From NCBI RefSeq assembly GCF_000717915.1, contig NZ_JOCX01000024.1, positions 1-64,000 of the forward strand: a DNA stretch of 64,000 nt. Direction: 5' to 3'. Within the stretch, counting starts at the first letter, position 1; every line of letters begins with the position of its first letter. The translations under genes were made by a program, and so were the position numbers. Source of the DNA: Streptomyces sp. NRRL S-244 (lineage in GTDB: Bacteria > Actinomycetota > Actinomycetes > Streptomycetales > Streptomycetaceae). The notes beneath the pieces were generated by a model, which saw nothing but the letters and a program-made list of their open reading frames with translations, had not been told where the DNA came from and made no database searches. Below are positions 34,144 through 42,232 of the stretch, in pieces.

Positions 34144-35760
34144 ATGGCTGACCTGATAGCCGGCGAGAGCCGGCCCACGAGAGAGGGCGAAGCGGTACCC
34201 GCCGCCGCCGGGGCGTCCGACCTGGACGTCCTGGTGGTCGGGGCCGGCCCCACCGGCCTGCTGACCGCCGTCGAACTGCTGCGGCGCGGCATCCGCGTCC
34301 GCGTGATCGACCGTGCCGTCGAACCCATGCTGACCCCCAAGGCCCTGTCCGTCTGGCCGCGCGCCCTCGACATCCTCGAGGACACCGGTCTGGGCGGCGT
34401 GGTCGACGAGGCGTCCGTACGGATCAACACGCTGAGCTACTTCTCCGAACGGCGCCCGCTGGCCTCCTTCGGATTCTCCGACGACCTGGCGTGCCGCACC
34501 CTGCCCCAGCACGTCACCGAGCGGCTGCTCACCGAGCGGCTCCAGGCACTCGGCGGCAAGATCGAGCGCGGGGTGCGGCTGCTGGCCCTGGACGGGCTGG
34601 ACTACTCCGGCCGGATCGAGGCCACCGACGGCGTGACGGCGGTGCTGGAGACCCCCGAGGGGCTGCAGCGGCTGCGGGTGCCGTTCGTCGTCGGCGCCGA
34701 CGGCGCCGGCAGCTCCGTCCGGGGCCAACTCGGCGTCGGATTCGAGGGATCGACGTACGAGATGGCCTTCGCACTCATCGATGCGCGCATCGAGGGGTAC
34801 CTCCCTCCGGACGAGTGCCACTTCTACCAGTCCGCGAACGGCGCACTGGTGATCGTGCCCATCCCGGGCGGGATCTTCCGGTTCCTGTCGGTGATGCCCC
34901 AGGGCGGCGGCGAGGTCGACACCGCGATGATGCAGGCCGTCATCGACGAGCGCGGGCCGCGCGGCGTACGGATCAAGGAGGCGGTTTGGAAGGCCGTGTT
35001 CCGGGTTCACGCCCGGCGGGCGAGCGAGTTCCAGCGCGGCCGGGTCTTCCTGGCCGGCGACGCCGCCCACGTGCACAGCCCGGCCGGCGGGCAGGGCATG
35101 AACAACGGCCTCCAGGACGCGCACAACCTCGCCTGGAAGCTGGCCTCGGTGATCCGGGGCGAGTCCCCCTCCTCGCTGCTCGCCTCCTACGGCGAGGAGC
35201 GGGCGGAGGTCACCCGCCAGCTCGTGCGCGACACCGACTTCCAGACCAGGGCCTGGCTGTTCAAGTCCAAGGCCACGGTGGCCGCGCGCGACGCGGCGTT
35301 CCGGCTCCTCGACCGGACCGGGATCGTCTCGGAGTTCTACGCCCCGGTGATGGCCGGCCGCCGGCTGTCCTACCCGGTGACCCGCGACACCCAGCAGCCC
35401 TCGGGCTGGACGGGCTGCCGGGTGCGGCGCTCGCTGCCCGGCGCCCTGGAGGTCGGCGCGGTGTTCCCGCGCCGTCTGGCACTCGCGTACGGGATCTCCG
35501 GGCCGGCCGCGGATCCGCACGGCTGGAACCTTGTGGTCGTCCCGGACGGGAACAGGGCCTGGGAGGAGGAATTGGGCCACATCGTGGCGCAATGGCCGCT
35601 GTTGCGGCAAGTGACGGTACGCCGCCGCGACGCCGCCGCGCAGGCCGGATGTCGCTCCGCGGGGTACTACCTGATCCGACCGGACGGGCACATCGCAGCC
35701 CACGGCCATGCCCGGGATCTGGGACGACTGGAAGCGGAGCTTCGACTCTCCCTTTCCTGA
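34144..35760 (+). CDS. Class A FAD-dependent aromatic monooxygenase
   Basis: 538 residues. The FAD Rossmann motif is VLVVGAGPTGLLTAVELLRR near 30-50. VVGADGAGSSVR near 185 is the DG motif and FLAGDAAHVHSPAGGQGMN near 303-320 is the GD motif with the typical PAGGQGMNNGLQDAHNL extension. A C-terminal thioredoxin-like segment is present as in phenol hydroxylase and PheA/TfdB types. It hydroxylates an aromatic ring using NAD(P)H and O2. The substrate is probably a hydroxyanthranilate-derived aromatic made by the preceding genes. It starts 16 bases after the NAT stop. Confidence 0.9.
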   Translation: MADLIAGESRPTREGEAVPAAAGASDLDVLVVGAGPTGLLTAVELLRRGIRVRVIDRAVEPMLTPKALSVWPRALDILEDTGLGGVVDEASVRINTLSYFSERRPLASFGFSDDLACRTLPQHVTERLLTERLQALGGKIERGVRLLALDGLDYSGRIEATDGVTAVLETPEGLQRLRVPFVVGADGAGSSVRGQLGVGFEGSTYEMAFALIDARIEGYLPPDECHFYQSANGALVIVPIPGGIFRFLSVMPQGGGEVDTAMMQAVIDERGPRGVRIKEAVWKAVFRVHARRASEFQRGRVFLAGDAAHVHSPAGGQGMNNGLQDAHNLAWKLASVIRGESPSSLLASYGEERAEVTRQLVRDTDFQTRAWLFKSKATVAARDAAFRLLDRTGIVSEFYAPVMAGRRLSYPVTRDTQQPSGWTGCRVRRSLPGALEVGAVFPRRLALAYGISGPAADPHGWNLVVVPDGNRAWEEELGHIVAQWPLLRQVTVRRRDAAAQAGCRSAGYYLIRPDGHIAAHGHARDLGRLEAELRLSLS

Positions 35761-35772
35761 GTGACAACCCAC

Positions 35773-35795
35773 CGATATCCGAACGACGATATCCG
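35773..35795. promoter_or_regulatory. Direct repeat CGATATCCG upstream of the small peptide gene
   Basis: CGATATCCG occurs at 35773-35781 and again at 35787-35795, a 14-base period, with a related CCGGATAA downstream. A TACGAT hexamer at 35833-35838 could be a -10 element for the small peptide gene. The role is unknown; it could be an extra regulator site next to the SARP-type repeats. Confidence 0.35.
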
Positions 35796-35843
35796 GCCAG
35801 AGAAATACCGGATAACCCACCGGTTTTCTCGTTACGATGTCGG

Positions 35844-35876
35844 TTCCCGTTTCGTTCCCTCCTCGGCTCCCGCTTG
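35844..35876 (+). promoter_or_regulatory. SARP-type heptamer repeats, site A
   Basis: TTCCCGTTTCG (35844-35854) and TTCCCTCCTCG (35855-35865) repeat with an 11-base period, followed by GCTCCCGCTTG, which is shifted by one base. Direct heptamers spaced by 4 bases are the usual binding pattern of Streptomyces antibiotic regulatory proteins. The same motif occurs before the SARP gene (39437) and before the WD40 operon (47810). Its orientation points to the small peptide gene at 35973. Confidence 0.55.
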
Positions 35877-35972
35877 AGCGGGAACGGAGAGGGACTGGAG
35901 CAGGAAGCCCCGTTGCGAATCTCTGTCATGTCGAAAGCGACACGGGATTTCCAAACAAACAAGGGGTACGAA

Positions 35973-36164
35973 ATGCGCGGCAAGCTCGCTGGTCTGGTCG
36001 GTATCTTCGCCCTCGCCCTCGCCCTGGGCCTGGGTGCGGCAGTAGAGCAGGACCACCAGGCCAACGGCACCAAGGGCCACTCCGTACTGGCGGACACCAA
36101 GGGTCCGGGCGTCGCCCCGGCGACGCCCCCGACCACGCCGCCGACGCCCCCCACCGGCGCCTGA
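35973..36164 (+). CDS. Small membrane-anchored or exported peptide
   Basis: 63 residues from an ATG with AAGGGG at good distance. It has a positively charged start (MRGKLAG), a single hydrophobic helix (LVGIFALALALGLGAAV) and a polar, proline/threonine-rich C-terminus (ATPPTTPPTPPTGA). It lies between the monooxygenase and SARP genes, behind SARP-type repeats, and ends at a very strong terminator, so it appears to be a real transcription unit. I recognise no family. It could be a small membrane accessory, for example of export or immunity, or a signal peptide-like product. Confidence 0.6.
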   Translation: MRGKLAGLVGIFALALALGLGAAVEQDHQANGTKGHSVLADTKGPGVAPATPPTTPPTPPTGA

Positions 36165-36178
36165 TCCACCCCCCGCGC

Positions 36179-36220
36179 AAGCAGTGGGCCCCGTCCGATA
36201 CCGGACGGGGCCCACTGCTT
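36179..36220 (+). terminator. Strong terminator between the peptide gene and the SARP gene
   Basis: A perfect 19-bp stem with an ATAC loop (36198-36201): the GCAGTGGGCCCCGTCCG arm (36181-36197) pairs with 36202-36218, extended by AA/TT. It is followed by TTTTGCTTT. It can serve the plus-strand peptide gene and the convergent SARP gene. Confidence 0.9.
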
Positions 36221-36249
36221 TTGCTTTACCGTCGCGCGCCGCGCTCCGA

Positions 36250-39200
36250 TCAGAGGGTGCGCCGCCCCTCGGGTGGCACCCCCATGGTCTCGAAGAGCAT
36301 GTCGGCCCGCTCCCGGTACTGGGCAGCGTCCGGCAGGCCCAGCTGCCCGGCCGCGGCCGCCATCCCGTCCAGCGCGTGGGCCATCTCGACCCGGTAGCCC
36401 ATGCCCTCGGCACACGCGAACGCGCGCTCGTGCAGACGCAGGGCCTCTTCGTACCGGCCGTTGCGGTTGTGCTTGAGCGCCAGGACGTTGTCCACCCTGG
36501 AGCGCCGCTGCGGCGAGATCGTCGAGTTGAGCAGCTCCAGCGCCGTGGCCTCCTGCTCCTGCGACCGCCGCGTGTCGCCGCGCCGGTCGCTGAGGTCCGA
36601 AGAGACCGCGCAGATGAGTACGAGAACCTCGTCCGGGCAGGAAGAGCCCGTGTTCAGCGCCCGCGAGAGGCTGGACTCCGCTTCCTCGAACGCACACGTG
36701 CCGCAGTACGCCAGAGCCAGAGTCGTCCAAGCCAGGGCCTCCTGCTCCGGGAACCGGAAGGCACGGCACAGCTCGATCGCCTGTCGCGCGGCGTCGAGCG
36801 CCTGCTCGTACTGGCCGAGCGCCAGGCAGACCGTACCGACATTGTTGAGGTCCTCCGCCTGCTGCTGCGGAAGCTTGGTGCGGTCCCCTCCCTTGAGCTC
36901 CCCCACGGCCTGCGTCGTGTAGTCGTACGAGCTCGCCAGGTTCCCCAGCGCGTAGTGCGCGATCCCCAGCAGTCCGAGGGCAACCGTTTCGTCGTCCGGG
37001 CCCCCCGCCTTCCTGGCCCAGTCCAGCGCTTCCTCCGCAGCCTCCACGGCCTCGTTGAGCCGACCCAGCTTCCAGCAAGCCACCCCGAGGTTGTTGAGGG
37101 TCTGACAGATGAGCAGGGGATCGCCGATGCTGCGCGTCGCGATGAGGCCCGCCCGGCACACCGCTTCGAACTCCGCGAAGCGTCCGCGGAGGTTCAGGTG
37201 GAAGGACGCGTTGCGGGCCAGGGCGAACACCAGCTGTGGGCGCCCCTCGTGGCCGCCCCGGGCCAGGAGGGTCTGGATGCCCGCCGTCTCCCGGTCGAAC
37301 CACTCCAGGGTGCGGTCCTCGCGACGCATCGGAGGCAGCGCGTACGCGGTGTCGGGTGCATCCACGTCCAGGGTGCGGCGGCTGGGGAACAGCAGGGTGC
37401 AGGCGGCCTCCGTCGCCGCCGTGTAGTAGCCGAGCAGCCGGCCGTCGGCCTCCCGGGCCTCGCGTCCGCTCCTGCCTTCGCCGAGCGAGAGCGCGTACGT
37501 CCGCACCAGATCGTGGAAGGCGTACATCCCCGGGTCGTTCTGCACCAGCAGGTGCATGTCGAGGAGGTCCTCCAGCATGTCCTCCGCGTCCCGGACGCCG
37601 GTCTCCAGCAGGGCCGCGGCCGAGTAGACGTCGACCTCGGCGCCCGGGTGCAGGCCCAGCAGGCAGAACGCGGCCTGGAGCTCCTCCTCCAACGCCTTGT
37701 ACGACAGGCTGAGGGTGGCCGCGACGCTGCGCTCGCCCGCGCTCAGCTCGTCCAGCCGGCGCGTCTCGTCCTCCAGCCGTTCGACCAGGTAGCGGACGGT
37801 CCAGCGGGGACGGTTGCGCAGCCGGGCCACCGCCAGCCGCAGGGCCAGCGGCAGGTGCCCGCAGAGTTCGGCGAGTTCGGCGGCGGCCTCCGGCTCCCTG
37901 GCCACCCGGTTGTCGCCGAGGAGCTCGGTGAGCATCACCCGGCTCTCCTCCGGCTCCATCACCCCCAGTGAGATCCAGTCGGCGCCGTCCAGATCGAGCA
38001 GCCTGGCCCGGCTGGTGACCAGCACCAGGCATTCCGTCGACGACGGGAGCAGGGGCAGCACCTGGCCCGCGTCCAGGGCGTTGTCGAACAGGAACAGCAG
38101 GCGGCGGCCCGTCAGGGTGGCCCGCCACAGGCCGATCAGGCCCGCCTCGTCGTCGGGAATGCTGTCGGCGGACACCCCGAGGGTGCGCAGCAGGCCGACG
38201 AGGGTGGCGGTCGGCCGCTGCGGCTTCTCGCCGGGGGTGAACCCGCGCAGGTCGGCGTAGAGCTGGCCGTCCGGGTACTCCTCGGCCAGCTGGTACGCCG
38301 TCCGCACCGCCAGCGAGGTCTTGCCGCAGCCGCCCATGCCGTCGATCGCGACGACCCGGGGCCCTTCCCCCGCGTCCTGCCGGCACGCCTCCAGCACCTC
38401 GGCCAGCTCGCGCTCGCGACCGGTGAAGTCGGGAGTGCCGGGCGGCAGGGTGCAGGGAGCACCGTGCAGCGAGGCGAGGGTCGGGAAGCGGCCGCTCCCG
38501 GGGCCGGACGGCGCGGACCGTTCGTCCTCCGCGGCCGGTGCCGGGGACCGGGACGTGGGCGGCCCGGCCACCGGCACCGGCCGGGCGGCCGGGCCCGCGA
38601 GTTCGGGGGAGGCGCGCAGGATGTCCTCGTACAGCTTGGTGAGCTGCGCGCTGGGGTCTATGCCCAGTTCCTCGACGAGCAGTTCGCGGACCTTGGCGTA
38701 CTCGGCGAGCGCCTCGGCCTGCCGCCCGGAGCGGTACATCGCCAGGATCAGGTGTCCGCGCAGCGATTCCCGCAGCGGGTGCTGTGCGATGAGGGTGCGC
38801 AGGTCCCCGATGAGCTCCCCGGCCTCCCCCAGTGCCAGACGCAGTTCGAAGAGCTGCTCGGCCGCCCCCAGCCGGCGTTCTTCCAGTACCGCGCCCGCGG
38901 CCTCGACCACCGAGCCTCCGGCCCCGGACATCACCGGGCCGCGCCACAGGGCGAGGGCGGCGCGCAGTTGGTCGGCCGCCTCCTGGGGCAGGTCGGAGGC
39001 GGCGGCGTGCCGGGCCTGTTGTATGTGCCCGGTGAATTCGAGCAGGTCGAGCTGGTCCTCCGCCACCTGTACGCGATAGCCGGGACCGTCCGTGACGATC
39101 AGCTTCCCGCCCCCCGGGATCCGACGCCGCAGGTCGGCGACCGCCTTCCGCACCTGATGGGAAGCGGTTACCGGTGGTTCCTCATCCCATACCGCCTCCA

Positions 39201-39360
39201 CAAGACGGACAACCGGGACAATATTTCCCGGTTCCAGCAGCAGAGTGGCAAGAACTCGTTCGTAAATTTGACCGCCGAGCTTTAACCGATCTCCTGCCGT
39301 CCACCCTTCAAGCGGTCCGAGAATATTGAAACGCACCTGGCTTTCCACCGAATTAGCCAT
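36250..39360 (-). CDS. Large SARP regulator (BTAD, NB-ARC, TPR)
   Basis: 1036 residues. The N-terminal OmpR-type winged helix (about 8-100: FNILGPLEGW, HQVRKAVADLRRRIPG) is followed by the bacterial transcriptional activation domain (about 105-250: LIAQHPLRESLRGHLILAMY, LLVEELGIDPSAQLTKLYED). Then comes an NB-ARC ATPase with P-loop GMGGCGKTSLA near 342 and a C-terminal TPR region. This is the AfsR/large-SARP layout of pathway-specific activators. Codon 26 (39283-39285) is TTA, implying bldA-dependent translation. Upstream repeats (39437-39465) match two other sites in the window, suggesting autoregulation and control of the peptide gene and the WD40 operon. Confidence 0.93.
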   Translation of the reverse strand: MANSVESQVRFNILGPLEGWTAGDRLKLGGQIYERVLATLLLEPGNIVPVVRLVEAVWDEEPPVTASHQVRKAVADLRRRIPGGGKLIVTDGPGYRVQVAEDQLDLLEFTGHIQQARHAAASDLPQEAADQLRAALALWRGPVMSGAGGSVVEAAGAVLEERRLGAAEQLFELRLALGEAGELIGDLRTLIAQHPLRESLRGHLILAMYRSGRQAEALAEYAKVRELLVEELGIDPSAQLTKLYEDILRASPELAGPAARPVPVAGPPTSRSPAPAAEDERSAPSGPGSGRFPTLASLHGAPCTLPPGTPDFTGRERELAEVLEACRQDAGEGPRVVAIDGMGGCGKTSLAVRTAYQLAEEYPDGQLYADLRGFTPGEKPQRPTATLVGLLRTLGVSADSIPDDEAGLIGLWRATLTGRRLLFLFDNALDAGQVLPLLPSSTECLVLVTSRARLLDLDGADWISLGVMEPEESRVMLTELLGDNRVAREPEAAAELAELCGHLPLALRLAVARLRNRPRWTVRYLVERLEDETRRLDELSAGERSVAATLSLSYKALEEELQAAFCLLGLHPGAEVDVYSAAALLETGVRDAEDMLEDLLDMHLLVQNDPGMYAFHDLVRTYALSLGEGRSGREAREADGRLLGYYTAATEAACTLLFPSRRTLDVDAPDTAYALPPMRREDRTLEWFDRETAGIQTLLARGGHEGRPQLVFALARNASFHLNLRGRFAEFEAVCRAGLIATRSIGDPLLICQTLNNLGVACWKLGRLNEAVEAAEEALDWARKAGGPDDETVALGLLGIAHYALGNLASSYDYTTQAVGELKGGDRTKLPQQQAEDLNNVGTVCLALGQYEQALDAARQAIELCRAFRFPEQEALAWTTLALAYCGTCAFEEAESSLSRALNTGSSCPDEVLVLICAVSSDLSDRRGDTRRSQEQEATALELLNSTISPQRRSRVDNVLALKHNRNGRYEEALRLHERAFACAEGMGYRVEMAHALDGMAAAAGQLGLPDAAQYRERADMLFETMGVPPEGRRTL

Positions 39361-39390
39361 GGCCTCCTTGCCCCATCCCCCTCAATGCCC

Positions 39391-39413
39391 CCTGCTGAAG
39401 AGCCTTCAGCAGG
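39391..39413. promoter_or_regulatory. Perfect palindrome at the SARP transcription start
   Basis: CCTGCTGAAG (39391-39400) and CTTCAGCAGG (39404-39413) form a perfect 10-bp inverted repeat with loop AGC. It lies directly downstream, in the minus direction, of a -10-like TAGGAT (39419-39414). It may be an operator or a 5'-leader hairpin controlling SARP expression. Confidence 0.5.
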
Positions 39414-39436
39414 ATCCTAAGAGCTTACGGGGGGAA

Positions 39437-39465
39437 GCGGTAGCGAAGAGGGAACGAAGCGGGAA
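39437..39465 (-). promoter_or_regulatory. SARP-type heptamer repeats, site B
   Basis: On the plus strand GCGGTAG, GAGGGAA and GCGGGAA start at 39437, 39448 and 39459, an exact 11-base period with CGAA spacers. Read on the minus strand they are TTCCCGC, TTCCCTC and CTACCGC, in the direction of SARP transcription. The last heptamer lies 17 bases upstream of TAGGAT, that is, in place of a -35 element. The pattern fits autoregulation by the SARP, but the plus-strand gene at 39511 could also be affected. Confidence 0.6.
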
Positions 39466-39510
39466 CGGCACCGAAGACAGTTGCGTCCTGACTCGGACTC
39501 AGGAGCAGCG

Positions 39511-40884
39511 ATGAAGACTTTCGGCCTCGGCGCCAGCCGGCGGACCGTGCGGCGCGCGGCGAACCATTCCGGCACCCGGCCTGCCGCCGCGCACAGCGCA
39601 TACCAAGCACCTGTAGCCACCCCTCCGGCACAGGACCCCCACTTCCCACCCGCCCTGCCGTCGACCACGACGGCGGACCACAGAGCCCAGATCATCGAAG
39701 CGATGATCTCGGAGCTGGCTCCGCAGCTGTTCAGGTCGCTGCGCCGCAGCGACCAGCGCGCCCGCGGCGAGCAGTACCTGCGGGGACTGCTCTACGCGGA
39801 CGGACGCAAGTCGATCCGCAACATGGCCGGAGTCGTCGGCGGAGCGGGCACCGAGCAGTCACTGCACCACTTCATCAGCGAATCCACCTGGAACTGGGCC
39901 CCGATGCGCGCGGCGCTCGCCCGGTACACGGAGGAGATGGTCCAGCCCAAGGCCTGGGTCGTCCAGTCCATGCCGATCCAGAAGGCCGGCGAGCAGTCGG
40001 CGGGCATAGACCGCCGGTTCGTCCCGGAACTGGGGCACTCCGTGCACGGCCAGCACTCCTTCGGCCTGTGGATGGCCTCGGAGGCGATGAGCGCCCCGGT
40101 CAACTGGCGGCTGTACCTCTCCCCTTCCTGGCTCCAGGACGAGGAGAAGCGCCGCCGGGCCGACATCCCGGACTGGGTGGACGAGGAGTCGCCGGGCGAG
40201 TGCGCCACGGCTTCCGCCCTCGAGGTCCTCGCCTGGGGCGGGGTGGAGCGCCGCCCGGTGGTGCTGCCCTCGCGCGACTTCGTCAGCAGCGCCGTGCTGA
40301 GCCGCTTCCACGCCGCGGGCGTTCCCGTCATGGCCCGGATGCGGGCGATGGACCAGCTGCGGGTCGCCGACACGGCGATGCCCGGGTACGGCGCCGGCCC
40401 CATACCGGTGTCGGACATGCTCCAGCACGTACGCGGACTGCGCCGGCCCGTCGAATGGCTGGACCCCTCCTCGGGGACGCCCGTCGTGCGCAGCACCCTG
40501 GTCGCGGGCATACGCGTCGAGCTGCCGCAGCCGCGCCGCTCGCCCTCCGGTCCGCAGCAGTGGCTGCTGATGGGCGAGTGGACCAACCGCAACGGCCCGC
40601 CCAGCGAGTTGTGGCTCACGGACCTCACCACGACCTCGCTCGACGGGCTGATGCGGCTGGCCAAGCTCAGCCGGCGGACGGCCTTCGACAGCGCCGACAC
40701 CGGCGAGCGGGCCGGTCTGCGCGATTTCGCCGGCCGCTCCTTCAAGGGCTGGCACCGCCACCTCACGCTCTCCTCGGCCGCCCACAGCGTCGCGATCGGC
40801 GCCGACCACGCCGCTGGCCGCACTCGGGCGGAGAGTTCGTCCGGCACTCCGTCGGCGAACCGGCCGCTGCGGCAGATGGGCTGA
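39511..40884 (+). CDS. IS701-type transposase-like protein, probably inactive
   Basis: 457 residues from the ATG at 39511 with AGGAG upstream. It aligns in outline with IS701-family transposases: RGEQYLRGLLYADGRKSIRN, GGAGTEQSLHHFISESTWNW, NWRLYLSPSW and the later VLAWGGVERRPVVLPSRDF. The place of the first catalytic Asp motif (usually DDT/DDS-G...K) reads VVQSMPIQKAG, with no Asp pair. No terminal inverted repeats flank it. It lies divergent to the SARP gene across a shared 150-base promoter region. Such proteins occur in other Streptomyces biosynthetic loci to my knowledge, so a domesticated DNA-binding regulator is more likely than an active insertion sequence. Confidence 0.75.
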   Translation: MKTFGLGASRRTVRRAANHSGTRPAAAHSAYQAPVATPPAQDPHFPPALPSTTTADHRAQIIEAMISELAPQLFRSLRRSDQRARGEQYLRGLLYADGRKSIRNMAGVVGGAGTEQSLHHFISESTWNWAPMRAALARYTEEMVQPKAWVVQSMPIQKAGEQSAGIDRRFVPELGHSVHGQHSFGLWMASEAMSAPVNWRLYLSPSWLQDEEKRRRADIPDWVDEESPGECATASALEVLAWGGVERRPVVLPSRDFVSSAVLSRFHAAGVPVMARMRAMDQLRVADTAMPGYGAGPIPVSDMLQHVRGLRRPVEWLDPSSGTPVVRSTLVAGIRVELPQPRRSPSGPQQWLLMGEWTNRNGPPSELWLTDLTTTSLDGLMRLAKLSRRTAFDSADTGERAGLRDFAGRSFKGWHRHLTLSSAAHSVAIGADHAAGRTRAESSSGTPSANRPLRQMG

Positions 40885-40962
40885 GGCGTGTCGTCCGAGG
40901 ATGACGGTACGCCGCGCAAAGGGGAATGTTCGGGGCCCGCTCCCGTGCTCCCTCGGCCCGCA

Positions 40963-42162
40963 TCACGCGGGGGTTCCCGCGGTCTGCGGCGCCTTCCCGG
41001 CGGCCGGGGCCGGCTGCGGGAGGCGCATCGTGGCCAGGGCGACGGCGGTGAAGTAGACCGCCCAGCCCAGCCAGGCCCAGCCGCCCCAGCCGACGGAACT
41101 GGTGATGAGAGGGGGTCCCACGACGGTGGTGACGGCGAACCCGAGGTTGAAGGCGGCGAGGTAGCCGGTCTTGCGGCCCTCGGGGATGTGCAGCAGGGCG
41201 ACGCCGGTGGTGCCGGACACGATGAACAGCTCCCCGAGGGAGAAGAGCAGCGCGGCTGCGACCACCAGGGCCAGGTTCGTGCTCGCACCGCCGAACGCCG
41301 TCAGCGGTACGACCCCCGCTGCCAGAGCCGACAGCAGCCCGCCGCGCCGCATCATCCTGCGGGCGGTGGCGAAGTCCTCGGACCCCTTGCTGATCCGGAC
41401 CTGGAGCGCGACGACGACGGCGGTGTTGAGGACCTGGACCAGGGTCACGGTCCAGGCGGGAGCCTGCGTCTGCTGGACCACCCACAGCGGGACGCCGAGT
41501 CCGAGCACGAGCGCCGACATGGTCAGGGCCCCGTACAGGACGGTGATGCGGAGGAAGGCCCGGTCGCGCAGGACGCTGCCGCGTGAGGGGCCGCCCTGCG
41601 CGGCCCCGGCCGGGCGCCCGCCGTCGCCGAAGGTCCGGCAGACCACGGCGCAGCCGATGAACAAGGCGGCGGAGAGCACCATCACCGCCCGGTAGGCCCA
41701 GGCCTCGTCGATCGCGATGGCCGCCCCGGAGGGCAGCGCGCCCGCGGCCATGCCGGCGTTGCGCAGCGAGCGGAGCCGGGCGAGCGCTCCGACCGCCTCC
41801 TCGTTGCTGGCCCGGGCGATCAGGCCCGATTCGATCAGCGGGCTGATGCCCCGGCTCAGCACCCCGGCGACCGCCGAGGCGAGCAGGGCGGCGATGAAGG
41901 AGGAGGCTGTGGCCAGCGCCAGGAAGGCGGCTGCGCGGACCAGGAACAGGACGGTGAGCACGGTACGGGTGCCGAAGCGCTCGGCGGCCCGCGCGATGGG
42001 CATGGCGCCCAGCAGCGAGGTGATGCCGGCGATGCCGAGGACCATCCCGATCTCGGCGTTGGGCAGGTCCACGGCCTTGTGGAAGAAGAGGACGGACAGG
42101 GACAGGTACATTCCGAGTCCGACGGCGTCGGAGAGTCCAGTGGCGTAGATGCGTTTCTTCAT
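40963..42162 (-). CDS. MFS transporter
   Basis: 399 residues from the ATG at 42162, with GGGGA 8 bases upstream; a GTG at 42177 is an alternative start. It has about 12 helices, with GMYLSLSVLFFHKAVDL in helix 1 and ARAAERFGTRTVLTVLFLV in the loop 2-3 and helix 3. It resembles small-molecule MFS permeases of unassigned substrate. Last gene of the minus-strand run that begins with the tandem ATP-grasp gene, so export of that branch's product is likely. A 78-base spacer without features separates it from the convergent transposase-like gene. Confidence 0.82.
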   Translation of the reverse strand: MKKRIYATGLSDAVGLGMYLSLSVLFFHKAVDLPNAEIGMVLGIAGITSLLGAMPIARAAERFGTRTVLTVLFLVRAAAFLALATASSFIAALLASAVAGVLSRGISPLIESGLIARASNEEAVGALARLRSLRNAGMAAGALPSGAAIAIDEAWAYRAVMVLSAALFIGCAVVCRTFGDGGRPAGAAQGGPSRGSVLRDRAFLRITVLYGALTMSALVLGLGVPLWVVQQTQAPAWTVTLVQVLNTAVVVALQVRISKGSEDFATARRMMRRGGLLSALAAGVVPLTAFGGASTNLALVVAAALLFSLGELFIVSGTTGVALLHIPEGRKTGYLAAFNLGFAVTTVVGPPLITSSVGWGGWAWLGWAVYFTAVALATMRLPQPAPAAGKAPQTAGTPA

Positions 42163-42232
42163 CGGAACGATCCCCACGTCATGAGTAGGCGGGATTGCGG
42201 AGTCGGGCGGGGGTGGGTGGGTCCGTCCACGG

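Noticed and set aside
27483..35760. Phenazine biosynthesis
   Set aside because: PhzC-, PhzD- and PhzE-like genes are present, but there is no PhzF, PhzA/B or PhzG. The EntA-like dehydrogenase instead diverts DHHA to 3-hydroxyanthranilate.
39361..40962. A complete insertion sequence around the IS701-like gene
   Set aside because: No terminal inverted repeats or target-site duplications can be seen, and the catalytic motif is degenerate.
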